In this document: in pieces, positions 50,413 to 59,886 of the stretch
Numbering within the stretch: position 1 is the stretch's first letter
Layout: the number at the start of each line of letters is the position of its first letter
Source of the DNA: an uncultured Pelagibacteraceae bacterium
Lineage (GTDB): Bacteria > Pseudomonadota > Alphaproteobacteria > Pelagibacterales > Pelagibacteraceae
Length of the DNA stretch: 64,000 bases
Assembly: GCA_902518165.1 (NCBI GenBank)
Contig: CABYFB010000005.1
Span: forward strand, 1 to 64,000
Direction: 5' to 3'
Translations under genes and position numbers: made by a program
The notes under the pieces: model-generated
The model's input: only the letters and a program-made list of their open reading frames with translations
What the model was told of the DNA's origin: nothing
The model's database searches: none

Positions 50413-51416
50413 AAAGTCTAAAAGATACAAAACAAAAAATTATAGAACCAAAAAAAATGGGTCTATTAGTTGAGAACCCAGTTTATAAACCATTCAGATA
50501 CCCATGGTGTTATGATGCTTGGTTAACTCAACAAAGAATTCATTGGTTACCAGAAGAAGTTCCACTTGGTGATGACGTCAGAGATTGGCAAAAAAATCTT
50601 TCAGAGTCAGAAAAAAATTTATTAACACAAATTTTTAGATTTTTTACTCAAGCAGATGTTGAAGTTAATAACTGTTATTTAAGACATTACACAACTGTAT
50701 TTAAACCTACAGAAGTTTTAATGATGATGACAGCATTTGCATCCATGGAAACAGTTCATGTAGCAGCTTATTCACATCTATTAGATACTATCGGAATGCC
50801 AGAGTCTGAATATTCTGCATTTATGAAATACAAAGAGATGAAAGATAAATATGATTACATGCAAAACTTTAATGTAAACTCAAAAGAAGATATCGCAAAA
50901 ACTGTTGCGGTATTTAGTGCCTTCACAGAAGGTCTTCAGTTATTTGCAAGTTTTGCAATTTTATTAAACTTCCCAAGACACAACAAACTCAAAGGAATGG
51001 GTCAGATAGTTACTTGGTCAGTAAGAGATGAAACTCTTCATTGTAATTCTATGATTAGAATTTTTAAAGAGTTCATTAAAGAAAACCCTGAGATTTGGAC
51101 TCCGAAACTTAAAAAAGAACTTTATGAAGCTTGCAGAACTATAATTGAACATGAAGATGCATTTATTGATCTGGCTTTTGAAATGGGTCCAATGCAAGGT
51201 TTAACTGCTCAAGAAGTTAAAGATTATATAAGGTTCATTGGTAATAGAAGATTAACTCAGTTAGGTCTTGAGCCAATATATGATGTTCAGAAGAATCCAT
51301 TAACATGGTTAGACACAATGTTAAATGCTGTAGAGCACATGAACTTCTTTGAAGGTAGAGCCACTGAATATTCAAAAGCATCTACACAAGGCAACTGGAT
51401 AGACGCTTTCTCCTAG
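50403..51416 (+). CDS. nrdB: Class I ribonucleoside-diphosphate reductase beta subunit
   Basis: Radical-generating partner of NrdA, 337 residues from the ATG at 50403 (GGAG at 50391-50394, 8 bp spacing). The ferritin-like di-iron site is complete: ADVEVNN, ASMETVHVAAYSHLL with Glu, His and the expected radical Tyr, FTEGLQLFASF, and WSVRDETLHCNSM with Glu and His. The Tyr in place supports class Ia rather than a Phe-type Ic enzyme. It overlaps nrdA by 10 bp and is followed 6 bp later by a DUF1289 gene. Confidence 0.95.
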   Translation: MSVESLKDTKQKIIEPKKMGLLVENPVYKPFRYPWCYDAWLTQQRIHWLPEEVPLGDDVRDWQKNLSESEKNLLTQIFRFFTQADVEVNNCYLRHYTTVFKPTEVLMMMTAFASMETVHVAAYSHLLDTIGMPESEYSAFMKYKEMKDKYDYMQNFNVNSKEDIAKTVAVFSAFTEGLQLFASFAILLNFPRHNKLKGMGQIVTWSVRDETLHCNSMIRIFKEFIKENPEIWTPKLKKELYEACRTIIEHEDAFIDLAFEMGPMQGLTAQEVKDYIRFIGNRRLTQLGLEPIYDVQKNPLTWLDTMLNAVEHMNFFEGRATEYSKASTQGNWIDAFS

Positions 51417-51422
51417 GATTGA

Positions 51423-51671
51423 GTGATAGTAAGTCCCTGTATAAGTATTTGTAAGACTGATCCAGTATCAGGTCTATGTTACGGATGTGGTAGATCTGAT
51501 GAAGAAAAGAAAATCTGGAAAGACCCTAAAACAACTGATGATTGGAAAAATAAAAATCTAAAAGAAATAGAAAACAGACTTTCAGGTTGGCAATTAGAGA
51601 GCTTTAAAAGGTCTTACAAAAATAAAATTGAAAAAGGTGTCTCTTTATATAAAGAAAAGCAAATTAAATAA
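51423..51671 (+). CDS. DUF1289 family protein
   Basis: An 82-residue protein whose N-terminus SPCISICKTDPVSGLCYGCGRSDEE carries the four cysteines of the DUF1289 family, a probable zinc or iron-sulfur binding patch; the C-terminal half is a charged helix (lengthened by about 20 residues relative to many members). A GTG at 51423 is the start; no ATG precedes the cysteines. It follows nrdB by 6 bp, so it is probably expressed with ribonucleotide reductase. Function unknown. Confidence 0.85.
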   Translation: MIVSPCISICKTDPVSGLCYGCGRSDEEKKIWKDPKTTDDWKNKNLKEIENRLSGWQLESFKRSYKNKIEKGVSLYKEKQIK

Positions 51672-51673
51672 TA

Positions 51674-52798
51674 TTACCTTTGATTTAGAAGCATTACTTT
51701 TCTGTATTTACTTCCTTTGTATTTAGCCAATGGTCTAATTAATTTATTTGATGAATGTTGTTCCATTATATGGGCTGACCAACCAGTAATCCTTGAAATT
51801 ACAAATATTGGTGTAAAGAAATCAGTATCAAAACCCATTAAATGATATGTTGGTCCTGTTGGGTAATCTACGTTTGGATGAATATTCTTTTTACTGATCA
51901 TTACTTTTTCAACAATATCGTAAATCTTTAAAAACTTTTTATCTTTTTTAATTTTAGCAACTTTTTTGAAATACTCTTTCATGGTAGGAACTCTAGAGTC
52001 ACCACTTTTATAAACTCTGTGCCCAAAACCCATCACAACCTCTTTTTTCTTTAAGGCATTATTGATCCATTTTAAGGCATTCTCAGGTTTTTTGATTTTA
52101 TTCATCATATGCATAACCTCTTCATTAGCGCCTCCATGCAAAGGTCCTTTTAAACTTGCAATGGCACCTGTTATTGCGCCATGAATATCAGATAAACTAC
52201 TTGTTATTGTTCTAGCAGTAAAAGTTGAAACATTAAAACTGTGTTCTGCGTATAAAATTAAAGATACATCAAACGCTTTTACAATTTCTTTTTGAGGAAC
52301 CTTTCCAAAACACATATAGAAGAAGTTTTCTGCAAAAGTTAATTCTTTTTTAGGTTTAATAATCTTCTTACCTTTTCGTATTCTATAAAAAGCTGCTAAA
52401 GCAGTTGGAGTTTTAGCTAAAATTCTTAAAGCTTTTCTTGTATTTGCTTCTTGAGAATTATCTGTAGTTTCTTTATCCTCTAATCCCATTACACTAACCG
52501 CTGTTCGAGCAACATCCATAGGATGAGACTTTTTTGGCATATGTTTGATTATTTCGTAAAGATTTTTTGATAAATCTCTATGTCCTCTTTCAATTTTTTC
52601 AAATTGTCTTAGCTCTATACTGTTTGGTAAATCACCCTTTAAAATAAGATATGCAGCTTCTTCAAATCTGCAAAATTCACACAGATCTTGAACAGCATAA
52701 CCCCTATAAGTTAATGAATTAATCTCAGGCATAACTTTAGAAACTTCTGTTTCATCAACAACAATTCCTAATAAACCTTTTTTTACTTCTTCACTCAT
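51674..52798 (-). CDS. prpC: 2-methylcitrate synthase
   Basis: Condenses propionyl-CoA with oxaloacetate to 2-methylcitrate. The 374-residue citrate-synthase-fold protein has the PrpC-like N-terminus GLLGIVVDETEVSKV...LTYRGYAVQDL, the catalytic-His regions HGGANEEVMHMM and GFGHRVYKSGDSR, and the C-terminal SAHIMEQHSSNKLIRP. At this length, and coupled to prpB and prpD, it is 2-methylcitrate rather than housekeeping citrate synthase. It shares one base with the prpB stop (52798). Confidence 0.93.
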   Translation of the reverse strand: MSEEVKKGLLGIVVDETEVSKVMPEINSLTYRGYAVQDLCEFCRFEEAAYLILKGDLPNSIELRQFEKIERGHRDLSKNLYEIIKHMPKKSHPMDVARTAVSVMGLEDKETTDNSQEANTRKALRILAKTPTALAAFYRIRKGKKIIKPKKELTFAENFFYMCFGKVPQKEIVKAFDVSLILYAEHSFNVSTFTARTITSSLSDIHGAITGAIASLKGPLHGGANEEVMHMMNKIKKPENALKWINNALKKKEVVMGFGHRVYKSGDSRVPTMKEYFKKVAKIKKDKKFLKIYDIVEKVMISKKNIHPNVDYPTGPTYHLMGFDTDFFTPIFVISRITGWSAHIMEQHSSNKLIRPLAKYKGSKYRKVMLLNQR

Positions 52799-53694
52799 TA
52801 TTCATGTCCCTCAGTACTAAAATTATATATCTTTTCGTCTAAAGAGTTGTATTTTTCATACTCAACTAGATCATATAATCTTTTTCTGGTTTGCATCTTA
52901 TCTATAATATTATTTTGATGTCCATCCGCAAAAATGGCACGTAGACCATCCTCAACACTTTTCATTGCTAGTCTTTGTGTAGTAACTGGATAAATTACAA
53001 TATTGTAACCAAGCTCTTCTAATTGTTTAAAATCTAGCAGCTTCGATTTACCAAACTCAGTCATATTTGCTAAAAGATAACAATCCAGGGATTTTCTAAC
53101 TTTTTCAAACTCAGCTTCATCTTTTAATGCTTCTGGAAAAACAATTTCTGCACCAGCATCAATATAAGATTTGCAACGTTCAATCATTTTATCAATACCC
53201 TCTACGCTTTTAGCATCAGATCGTGCGATGATTTTAAAATTTTTGTCTGATCTTGCTTCTACACATTCTTTGATTTTTTTTGTCATATCCTCTTTTGATA
53301 TCAATTCTTTATTGCCTAGATGACCACATCTTTTCTGTTCTATCTGATCTTCTAAATGAATTGCCGAAATACCAAAATTTTCAAATGTTTGAACAGTTTT
53401 TTTACAAGATTTAAAACCTGTATCGACATCAACAACTGTTGGAAGATTTGTAACACGTGCAATTTGCTTTGATCTGTTACTTACATCATTAAGAGTTGTT
53501 AATCCTATATCAGGATATCCCAAATCATTAGACATAACACCTCCTGATACATAAACTCCGTCGTATCCAATTTCTTCAATAACTTTTGCTGTTAATGGAT
53601 TATATGCACCTGGTATTCTTAAAATTTTATTTGATTTTAGTTTATTATCTAAATCAATTCTTTTCTCTTCAGGTTTTTTTTCAACAAAGTGCAC
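52798..53694 (-). CDS. prpB: 2-methylisocitrate lyase
   Basis: Splits 2-methylisocitrate into pyruvate and succinate. The 298-residue PEP-mutase/isocitrate-lyase-fold protein has the catalytic loop KRCGH at 121-125, VDVDTGF (88-94) for Mg2+ and IHLEDQ (112-117), and the expected PGAYNPLTAKVIEEIGYDG start. Oxaloacetate decarboxylase-like proteins share the fold but lack the K-R-C-G-H loop, so methylisocitrate lyase is firm. Middle gene of prpD-prpB-prpC with one-base overlaps on both sides. Confidence 0.94.
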   Translation of the reverse strand: MHFVEKKPEEKRIDLDNKLKSNKILRIPGAYNPLTAKVIEEIGYDGVYVSGGVMSNDLGYPDIGLTTLNDVSNRSKQIARVTNLPTVVDVDTGFKSCKKTVQTFENFGISAIHLEDQIEQKRCGHLGNKELISKEDMTKKIKECVEARSDKNFKIIARSDAKSVEGIDKMIERCKSYIDAGAEIVFPEALKDEAEFEKVRKSLDCYLLANMTEFGKSKLLDFKQLEELGYNIVIYPVTTQRLAMKSVEDGLRAIFADGHQNNIIDKMQTRKRLYDLVEYEKYNSLDEKIYNFSTEGHE

Positions 53695-55196
53695 TAGAAT
53701 ATTCCTTTTTTATTATTCGATTTTAAGTATCTTCTGCTTACTTCAATATTTAGTTTTGTAAGCTGATTATTTTTTAATTTTTTTAAATTTTGAACATCTT
53801 TTAAAAATCTATCACTTTCTTTTTTAGAAATAATATTTTCTGTTAAAATTTTAAATTTATTTATATAATCTTTTCTTTCAAAAGGTCTTTTACCGTAAGG
53901 ATGAGCATCTGCTCTTTCTAATTCCTGAATAATTTTTTTCCCATTATTTAATGTTACTATAACCTTTGCACCAAAAGATTTCTTTTTTGGATCAGGATCA
54001 TGGTATTTCTTTGTCCATTTTTTATCCTCATGAGTTTTAATTGATCTCCATATTTTAATTGTGCTTTTTTTATTAGCTCTCTTTTTAGTATAAGACTTTA
54101 CATGATGCCAATTTGCATCTTCTAAAGCTACTGCAAAAATATACATTATTGAGTGATCTAAAGTTTCTCTACTAGCATTCGGATCCATTTTTTGCGGATC
54201 ATTAGCTCCTGTCCCTATTACATAATGCGTATGATGACTTGTATATATATCTATCTTTTTAATTGTATTTAAATTATCAATTTTTTTATTAAGTGCTTTT
54301 GCAATATCAATTAATGCTTGAGCTTGATATTCTGCAGAATATTCTTTTGTATATGTTTCGAGAATGGCTTTCTTTTCTTCGTTTTTTTTAGGCAAAGGAA
54401 CAAAATATTTAGCATTTTTTCCATCTAATATCCTTGCAATTACACTATCCTCACCTTCATAAATAGGACTCGGAGCTCCTTCACCTCTCATCGTTCTATC
54501 TACAGCTTCAATTGCTAATTTTCCTGCATGAGCTGGAGCATACGCCTTCCAACTTGAAATCTCACCTTTTCTTGATTGTCTTGTTGAAACACTCACATGT
54601 AATGCTTGTTGAACAGCTTGATAAATAGTTTCTGTATTTAATTTTAACATAGATCCAATACCAGCAGCAACACTTGGTCCCAAGTGAGCGATATGATCAA
54701 CTTTGTGTTTATGAAGACAAATAGCTTTTACAAGATTAACTTGTACTTCATAAGCAGTTATAATTCCCCTTAATAAATCATTTCCATTTTTTTTTAATTG
54801 TTGTGCCACTGCTAAAAGAGCAGGAATATTATCACCAGGATGACTGTAATCAGCTGCTAGAAATGTATCATGAAAATCTAATTCTCTAACAGCAGTTCCA
54901 TTTGCCCACGCAGCCCATTCACAATCAAATTTAAGTTTTGAATTTATGCCAAAAAGATTAGCTCCATTTTTTCTAACATGTTTTTTTGCCATTTCTCTTG
55001 CAGATATTACAGGTCTTCTATTTAAGGAAGCTATAGCAACAGAAGCGTTATCAATAATTCTATTAATAACCATTTCTACTGAATTTTTATTTAATTTAGC
55101 ATTATCACTTGCCATCTCTGCTATTTTCCAAGCAAGCTGTTTCTTCTTTGGAAGATTTATTTTTGACGGATATACTTTAATTGTATGCAATAACAA
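53694..55196 (-). CDS. prpD: 2-methylcitrate dehydratase
   Basis: Dehydrates 2-methylcitrate to 2-methylaconitate (PrpD/MmgE family). The 500-residue protein has family stretches [63 protein letters not shown] and [12 protein letters not shown]. It is the first gene of the operon on the minus strand, with the promoter in the 53 bp between it and gph or beyond. Together with prpB, prpC and an aconitase encoded elsewhere it oxidises propionyl-CoA to pyruvate. Confidence 0.93.
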   Translation of the reverse strand: MLLHTIKVYPSKINLPKKKQLAWKIAEMASDNAKLNKNSVEMVINRIIDNASVAIASLNRRPVISAREMAKKHVRKNGANLFGINSKLKFDCEWAAWANGTAVRELDFHDTFLAADYSHPGDNIPALLAVAQQLKKNGNDLLRGIITAYEVQVNLVKAICLHKHKVDHIAHLGPSVAAGIGSMLKLNTETIYQAVQQALHVSVSTRQSRKGEISSWKAYAPAHAGKLAIEAVDRTMRGEGAPSPIYEGEDSVIARILDGKNAKYFVPLPKKNEEKKAILETYTKEYSAEYQAQALIDIAKALNKKIDNLNTIKKIDIYTSHHTHYVIGTGANDPQKMDPNASRETLDHSIMYIFAVALEDANWHHVKSYTKKRANKKSTIKIWRSIKTHEDKKWTKKYHDPDPKKKSFGAKVIVTLNNGKKIIQELERADAHPYGKRPFERKDYINKFKILTENIISKKESDRFLKDVQNLKKLKNNQLTKLNIEVSRRYLKSNNKKGIF

Positions 55197-55249
55197 AATA
55201 ACTCCTAATTTGTGATTTTGTTTTAATAGTTAAAATAAATTAATCAATA

Positions 55250-55930
55250 TTAAAGATATTGAGATACAATTTTTTCAATACCTACAAAGTCTTTTATTAA
55301 GTGATTATGATAAATTTCATCAATATTTTTTTCAGTATATCCATCTTCTAATAAAATCATTGGAATATCCGCCGCTTTAGCTGCATTTGCATCCGACTCA
55401 CTATCACCAATCATAATTGATTTATTTTTACTACCATCTAAAATTTCTATTATTGTTGTTATATGTCTCGGATCAGGTTTACAATAATCAAAAGTATTAT
55501 AACCCGCAACATACTCAAAGTAATCATATATCCCAATTTTTTTTAAAAGATCTACTGCAAGATGTTCCGTTTTATTCGTACATACAGCCATTGATATATT
55601 TTCTTTTTTACACCAATTTAAAAAATCTTTTACACCAGGCATCAGAGTACTTTCATTTAAAATATTTTTTCCATAATAAGAAATAAATTCATCTGTCATT
55701 TCATTTTTAATTTTCTCATTAATCGAAGTTAATTCTTTTTTGGCCTGGCTCCATATAGATCTACCAATCATTGCCCCAGCTCCTTGACCAACAGTATTTT
55801 TAAGTTCATCAAGAGATTTTGTGGGGTATCCAAATTTCTTCATAACATGGTTATGAGCAAGCATTAGATCAGGTGCTGTGTCTACTAACGTGCCATCTAA
55901 ATCAAAAACAACTGTGAATTTTTGTGTCAT
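55250..55930 (-). CDS. gph: HAD-family phosphatase, phosphoglycolate phosphatase-like
   Basis: A 226-residue HAD subfamily IA phosphatase. The four motifs are visible: VVFDLDGTLVDTA with Asp10/Asp12, CTNKTEH (Thr), Lys in YCKPDPRH, and MIGDSESDANAAKA. The cap helices and length fit phosphoglycolate phosphatase, which detoxifies 2-phosphoglycolate from DNA repair. Other small phosphate esters are possible. It is divergent from the glmU-like gene across 69 bp. Confidence 0.87.
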   Translation of the reverse strand: MTQKFTVVFDLDGTLVDTAPDLMLAHNHVMKKFGYPTKSLDELKNTVGQGAGAMIGRSIWSQAKKELTSINEKIKNEMTDEFISYYGKNILNESTLMPGVKDFLNWCKKENISMAVCTNKTEHLAVDLLKKIGIYDYFEYVAGYNTFDYCKPDPRHITTIIEILDGSKNKSIMIGDSESDANAAKAADIPMILLEDGYTEKNIDEIYHNHLIKDFVGIEKIVSQYL

Positions 55931-55999
55931 TTAAAAAGTATTAATAAGAAATAAATTGTGAGTTAATTAATTTAATACCCAGTTATATACAACTATCTA

Positions 56000-56608
56000 A
56001 TGAATAGTCAAAATTTACAAAATAAACTTAGAGATAAATTTTTAAAAAAAGGTGTCAAAATGAAGGGGCCTGAGACAGTTTTTTTTTCTAAAGATACTAA
56101 AATTGGAAAGAATGTAGAGATAGAACCTTATGTTGTCTTTGCTGATAAAGTTCAAATAGGAAACAACGTTAAAATTCTGTCTTTCTCTCATCTTGAGGGT
56201 GTTAAAATAGAAAGTAACGTGAGTGTTGGTCCATATGCTCGTTTAAGACCTGGAACAAAAATAAAATCTGGATCAAAAATTGGAAATTTTGTCGAGGTAA
56301 AAAAAACTACAATAAATAAAAATTCTAAAGTTAATCATTTATCATACATTGGTGATGCTCAACTGGGAAAAAATGTTAATATTGGAGCTGGAACAATAAC
56401 TTGTAATTATGATGGAAGAAAAAAAAGTAAAACATATATTAAGGATAAAGTATTTGTAGGTTCAAATACATCTTTAGTAGCACCAGTTACTTTAAATGAA
56501 AAAAGTGTTATAGGAGCAGGTTCAGTAATTACAAAAAACGTAACTAAAGGTTCTCTAGCACTAACAAGACCAAAGCAACAAGAAAAAAAAAATTATAAAA
56601 GGAGATAA
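56000..56608 (+). CDS. GlmU acetyltransferase domain only (half-length GlmU)
   Basis: A 202-residue left-handed beta-helix protein matching the C-terminal half of Glm[10 protein letters not shown] (77-85, with Arg81 and Arg83), [10 protein letters not shown] (93-102), [10 protein letters not shown] (111-120, catalytic-type His113) and [13 protein letters not shown] (127-139) are all diagnostic, as is the ending RPKQQEKKN. The N-terminal UTP-binding pyrophosphorylase domain is entirely missing and the upstream DNA is noncoding. It would acetylate glucosamine-1-phosphate; the uridylylation must come from elsewhere. It is 6 bp ahead of glmS, so this pair runs fructose-6-P to GlcNAc-1-P jointly with a mutase. 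Confidence 0.9.
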   Translation: MNSQNLQNKLRDKFLKKGVKMKGPETVFFSKDTKIGKNVEIEPYVVFADKVQIGNNVKILSFSHLEGVKIESNVSVGPYARLRPGTKIKSGSKIGNFVEVKKTTINKNSKVNHLSYIGDAQLGKNVNIGAGTITCNYDGRKKSKTYIKDKVFVGSNTSLVAPVTLNEKSVIGAGSVITKNVTKGSLALTRPKQQEKKNYKRR

Positions 56609-56614
56609 TAGGCA

Positions 56615-58435
56615 ATGTGCGGAATAGTTGGTATTACAAGCTCTAAAGAGGTTACTCCAAGAATTATAAGATCATTAAAAAAACTTGAGTATAGAGGCTA
56701 CGACTCTGCAGGCTTAGCAACTCTTTCAAATGGAAATATAAATGAGGTCAAATGTGAGGGTAGAGTAGACGCTTTAGAGAAAAACATAATACAAACTAAA
56801 ATATCTGGCTATATTGGTATCGGACACGTTAGATGGGCCACACATGGTAAACCTAGTTCAATTAATGCACATCCTCATTCATCAGAAGATGTATCCGTAG
56901 TTCACAATGGTATAATTGAGAATTCAACTATTCTAAAAAAGGTATTAGAAAATAAAGGTTATAAGTTTAAATCTCAAACAGATACAGAAGTAATAGTTCA
57001 TTTAGTAACTGATTATTTAAAAAAAAATAACCTTAAAAATACAATTATAAAAGTTTTAAAAAAATTACACGGTAGTTTTGCACTAGGAATAATATTCAAA
57101 GACCAACCAGACTTAATAGTTGGGGCAAGAAGAGGATCTCCTCTTGCAGTTGGTTATGGTCCTAACGAACACTACCTTGGTTCAGATTCTTATGCATTAA
57201 AGTCAATGACTAATAAAATTTCATATTTAAATGATGGAGAATTTTGCATATTAAAAAAAGATCAAGTTGAATTTTTTGATGCTGATGGAACTAAAGTAAA
57301 CAAAAAAATTTTAAATCTTTCTAAAGATGATCAAAATTATGAAAAAGGAGATTACAAATATTATATGGCCAAAGAAATAGACGAGCAGCCAATCACTTTA
57401 AAAAATTGTATTAATGAGTACATAGACAAACATAATAAGGATATAAATATCTACAATTTTCCATGGAAAATAAGTGAAATTTCATCGGTAGTTTTAATTG
57501 GATGTGGAACAGCCTATCACTCATGCCTTATTGCTAAGTATTGGTTTGAACAAAATACAAGTTTAGATGCTGGTGTTGATATAGCATCTGAGTTTAGATA
57601 TCGAAAAATTAAATTTAAAAAAGATTGTCTTTATGTGTTTGTTTCTCAATCAGGAGAAACTGCAGATACATTTGCTGCGTTAGATTTGTGCAAAAAAAAT
57701 AATGTTAAAACATGTGCTGTCATAAATGTTGTTGAAAGTTCAATTGCAAGAGACGCAGATCTAGTTTTGCCAATTCATTGTGGTCCGGAAGTTGGAGTTG
57801 CCTCTACAAAGGCTTTTTTAGGACAAATGTTAGTTCTTTATTTATTGTGTACTAAACTTTCTTATGAACAAAAATCAATTAATAAAAAGGATTATCAAAA
57901 GAAGATAAAAGATTTGTTATCTTTATCTAAATCAGCAAAAAATACACTAAATATTGAGGATAAAATTCAAACACTTGGAAAAGATTTTGCTAATTCTAAA
58001 GGATCAATGTTTTTGGGGAGAGGTTATTCATATCCAATTGCACTTGAAGGCGCTTTAAAACTAAAAGAGCTTGCTTATGTTCATGCTGAAGGTTATCCAG
58101 CAGGGGAAATGAAACATGGACCTCTTGCACTTATAGAAGAAGGTATGCCAGTAGTTGTTATTGCCCCAAGAGACGAGCATTACAAAAAAACTATTTCAAA
58201 TATGCAAGAAGTTATATCTAGAGGGGCAAAAGTTTTATTAATAACAAACAAAAGTACTGATGAAATTTATTCAGAAAATATTTGGGAGCAAATAGAAGTT
58301 GATGCTATATCTGATGAACTCGTTCCTTTTTTGACTACTATACCTTTGCAAAAGTTAGCTTATTACTCTGCATTAGATAAAGGATACGATATAGATAAAC
58401 CAAGAAACTTAGCTAAATCTGTCACTGTTGAATAA
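56615..58435 (+). CDS. glmS: Glutamine-fructose-6-phosphate aminotransferase
   Basis: Makes glucosamine-6-phosphate from fructose-6-P and glutamine; cytosolic, first step of amino-sugar synthesis. The 606-residue protein starts MCGIVGITSS with Cys2 as glutaminase nucleophile; LEYRGYDSAG, GHVRWATHG and two SIS domains (CGTAYHSC, SQSGETADT, GRGYSYPIALEGALKLKE, HAEGYPAGEMKHGP) follow, ending in KSVTVE. ATG sits 6 bp after the GlmU-domain gene behind AAGGAGATAATAGG. No glmS ribozyme sequence is present in the 6 bp gap. Confidence 0.97.
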   Translation: MCGIVGITSSKEVTPRIIRSLKKLEYRGYDSAGLATLSNGNINEVKCEGRVDALEKNIIQTKISGYIGIGHVRWATHGKPSSINAHPHSSEDVSVVHNGIIENSTILKKVLENKGYKFKSQTDTEVIVHLVTDYLKKNNLKNTIIKVLKKLHGSFALGIIFKDQPDLIVGARRGSPLAVGYGPNEHYLGSDSYALKSMTNKISYLNDGEFCILKKDQVEFFDADGTKVNKKILNLSKDDQNYEKGDYKYYMAKEIDEQPITLKNCINEYIDKHNKDINIYNFPWKISEISSVVLIGCGTAYHSCLIAKYWFEQNTSLDAGVDIASEFRYRKIKFKKDCLYVFVSQSGETADTFAALDLCKKNNVKTCAVINVVESSIARDADLVLPIHCGPEVGVASTKAFLGQMLVLYLLCTKLSYEQKSINKKDYQKKIKDLLSLSKSAKNTLNIEDKIQTLGKDFANSKGSMFLGRGYSYPIALEGALKLKELAYVHAEGYPAGEMKHGPLALIEEGMPVVVIAPRDEHYKKTISNMQEVISRGAKVLLITNKSTDEIYSENIWEQIEVDAISDELVPFLTTIPLQKLAYYSALDKGYDIDKPRNLAKSVTVE

Positions 58436-58469
58436 ATAATAAAGTCTGATAAAACAATTCTGAGTTGAA

Positions 58470-59849
58470 ATGAAAAATTGGAAAATAAATAGTTGGAGAA
58501 AATATCCTGTTAAACATATTCCTCAATATGATGATGAAAAGGAATTGGAGATAGTTTTAAATAAATTGAAAACCTTTCCTCCACTAGTTTTTGCAGGTGA
58601 AACAAGACATTTGAAAGATCAGTTGGCAATGGTCAATGATGGAAAAGCTTTTCTATTACAAGGCGGTGATTGTGCAGAAAGTTTTGCAGAATTTCATCCA
58701 GATAATATAAGAGATACCTTTAAGGTTATTCTTCAAATGGCATTGGTGATGACTTACTCAGCATCTTTACCTATTGTTAAACTTGGAAGAATTGCTGGAC
58801 AATTTTCAAAACCAAGAAGCGCACCAACTGAAAAACAAGGAGATAAAGAATTACCAAGTTATTTGGGAGACAATATAAATGCAATAGATTTTAATGAAAA
58901 AGCTAGAAGACCTGATCCAAAAAGAATGTTTAAGGCCTATTCTCAATCTGCATCAACTTTAAACCTTTTAAGAGCATTTTCAAAAGGTGGTTTTGCAGAC
59001 TTAAATAAGGTTCACTTATGGAATTTAGATTATATTAAGAAAAGTCCCCAAGCTAAGAAATTTAAAGAATTAGAAGATAAAATAGCAGATGCATTAGCTT
59101 TTATGGATGCTTGTGGAATTACATCTGACTTTAATAATAGATTGTACACAGTTAATTTTTGGACTTCTCATGAGGCTTTACACTTACCTTTTGAAGAAAG
59201 CATGACAAGAGTAGACTCAACCACGGGTGAATATCACGATACTTCAGCTCACTTTGTTTGGATAGGGGATAGAACAAGACAATTAGATGGAGGGCATGTT
59301 GAGTTTTGTAAAGGCATAGAAAATCCAATTGGTATCAAATGTGGTCCAACTTCTAAACCTGATGAGATTGCAAAAATATGTGAAGTTATAAATCCTAAAA
59401 ACGAAAAAGGAAAAATTACTCTAATTTCAAGATTTGGTCATCAAAACGTTGAAAAATTCTTACCAAAATTAATTAGAGGTATTAAAAAGGAAGGTTTAAA
59501 TGTTGTTTGGTCATGTGATCCAATGCATGGTAATACAATTAAATCAACTACTGGTTTTAAAACGAGACCGTTTAATGATGTTGTAAGTGAAGTTAAAAAT
59601 GTATTTGCAGTTCATCAAGCGGAAGGTTCTTATGCAGGTGGTCTGCATGTTGAAATGACAGGGCAAGATGTGACAGAGTGTACAGGTGGAGCAAAAAAAA
59701 TATCCGATGCAGATTTATCAAGCAGATATCATACGCATTGCGATCCAAGATTGAACTCCGATCAAGCTATAGAATTAGCATTTTTAATTTCAGATGAGAT
59801 AAAAAAGAATAGTTTGTATTCTAAAACTGCAATTAAAGCGGCATCTTAA
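58470..59849 (+). CDS. Class II 3-deoxy-7-phosphoheptulonate synthase
   Basis: First enzyme of the shikimate pathway (PEP plus erythrose-4-phosphate). The 459-residue length and LLQGGDCAESFAEFHP, KLGRIAGQFSKPRS, IWIGDRTRQLDGGHVEF, KCGPTSKPDE, VWSCDPMHGNT and GGLHVEMTGQDVTEC stretches mark the plant/alphaproteobacterial class II (AroA-II) enzyme, not the AroG/F/H class I. No regulatory ACT domain. Stands alone between glmS and nadE with 34-37 bp gaps. Confidence 0.95.
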   Translation: MKNWKINSWRKYPVKHIPQYDDEKELEIVLNKLKTFPPLVFAGETRHLKDQLAMVNDGKAFLLQGGDCAESFAEFHPDNIRDTFKVILQMALVMTYSASLPIVKLGRIAGQFSKPRSAPTEKQGDKELPSYLGDNINAIDFNEKARRPDPKRMFKAYSQSASTLNLLRAFSKGGFADLNKVHLWNLDYIKKSPQAKKFKELEDKIADALAFMDACGITSDFNNRLYTVNFWTSHEALHLPFEESMTRVDSTTGEYHDTSAHFVWIGDRTRQLDGGHVEFCKGIENPIGIKCGPTSKPDEIAKICEVINPKNEKGKITLISRFGHQNVEKFLPKLIRGIKKEGLNVVWSCDPMHGNTIKSTTGFKTRPFNDVVSEVKNVFAVHQAEGSYAGGLHVEMTGQDVTECTGGAKKISDADLSSRYHTHCDPRLNSDQAIELAFLISDEIKKNSLYSKTAIKAAS

Positions 59850-59886
59850 CACTTTAAAAAATAATTTATTTTTCTATATTCTGTTT

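Noticed and set aside
56609-56614. glmS ribozyme or other leader RNA ahead of glmS
   Set aside because: Only 6 bp separate glmS from the GlmU-domain gene, too short for the ribozyme, and no matching core lies in the upstream coding DNA.
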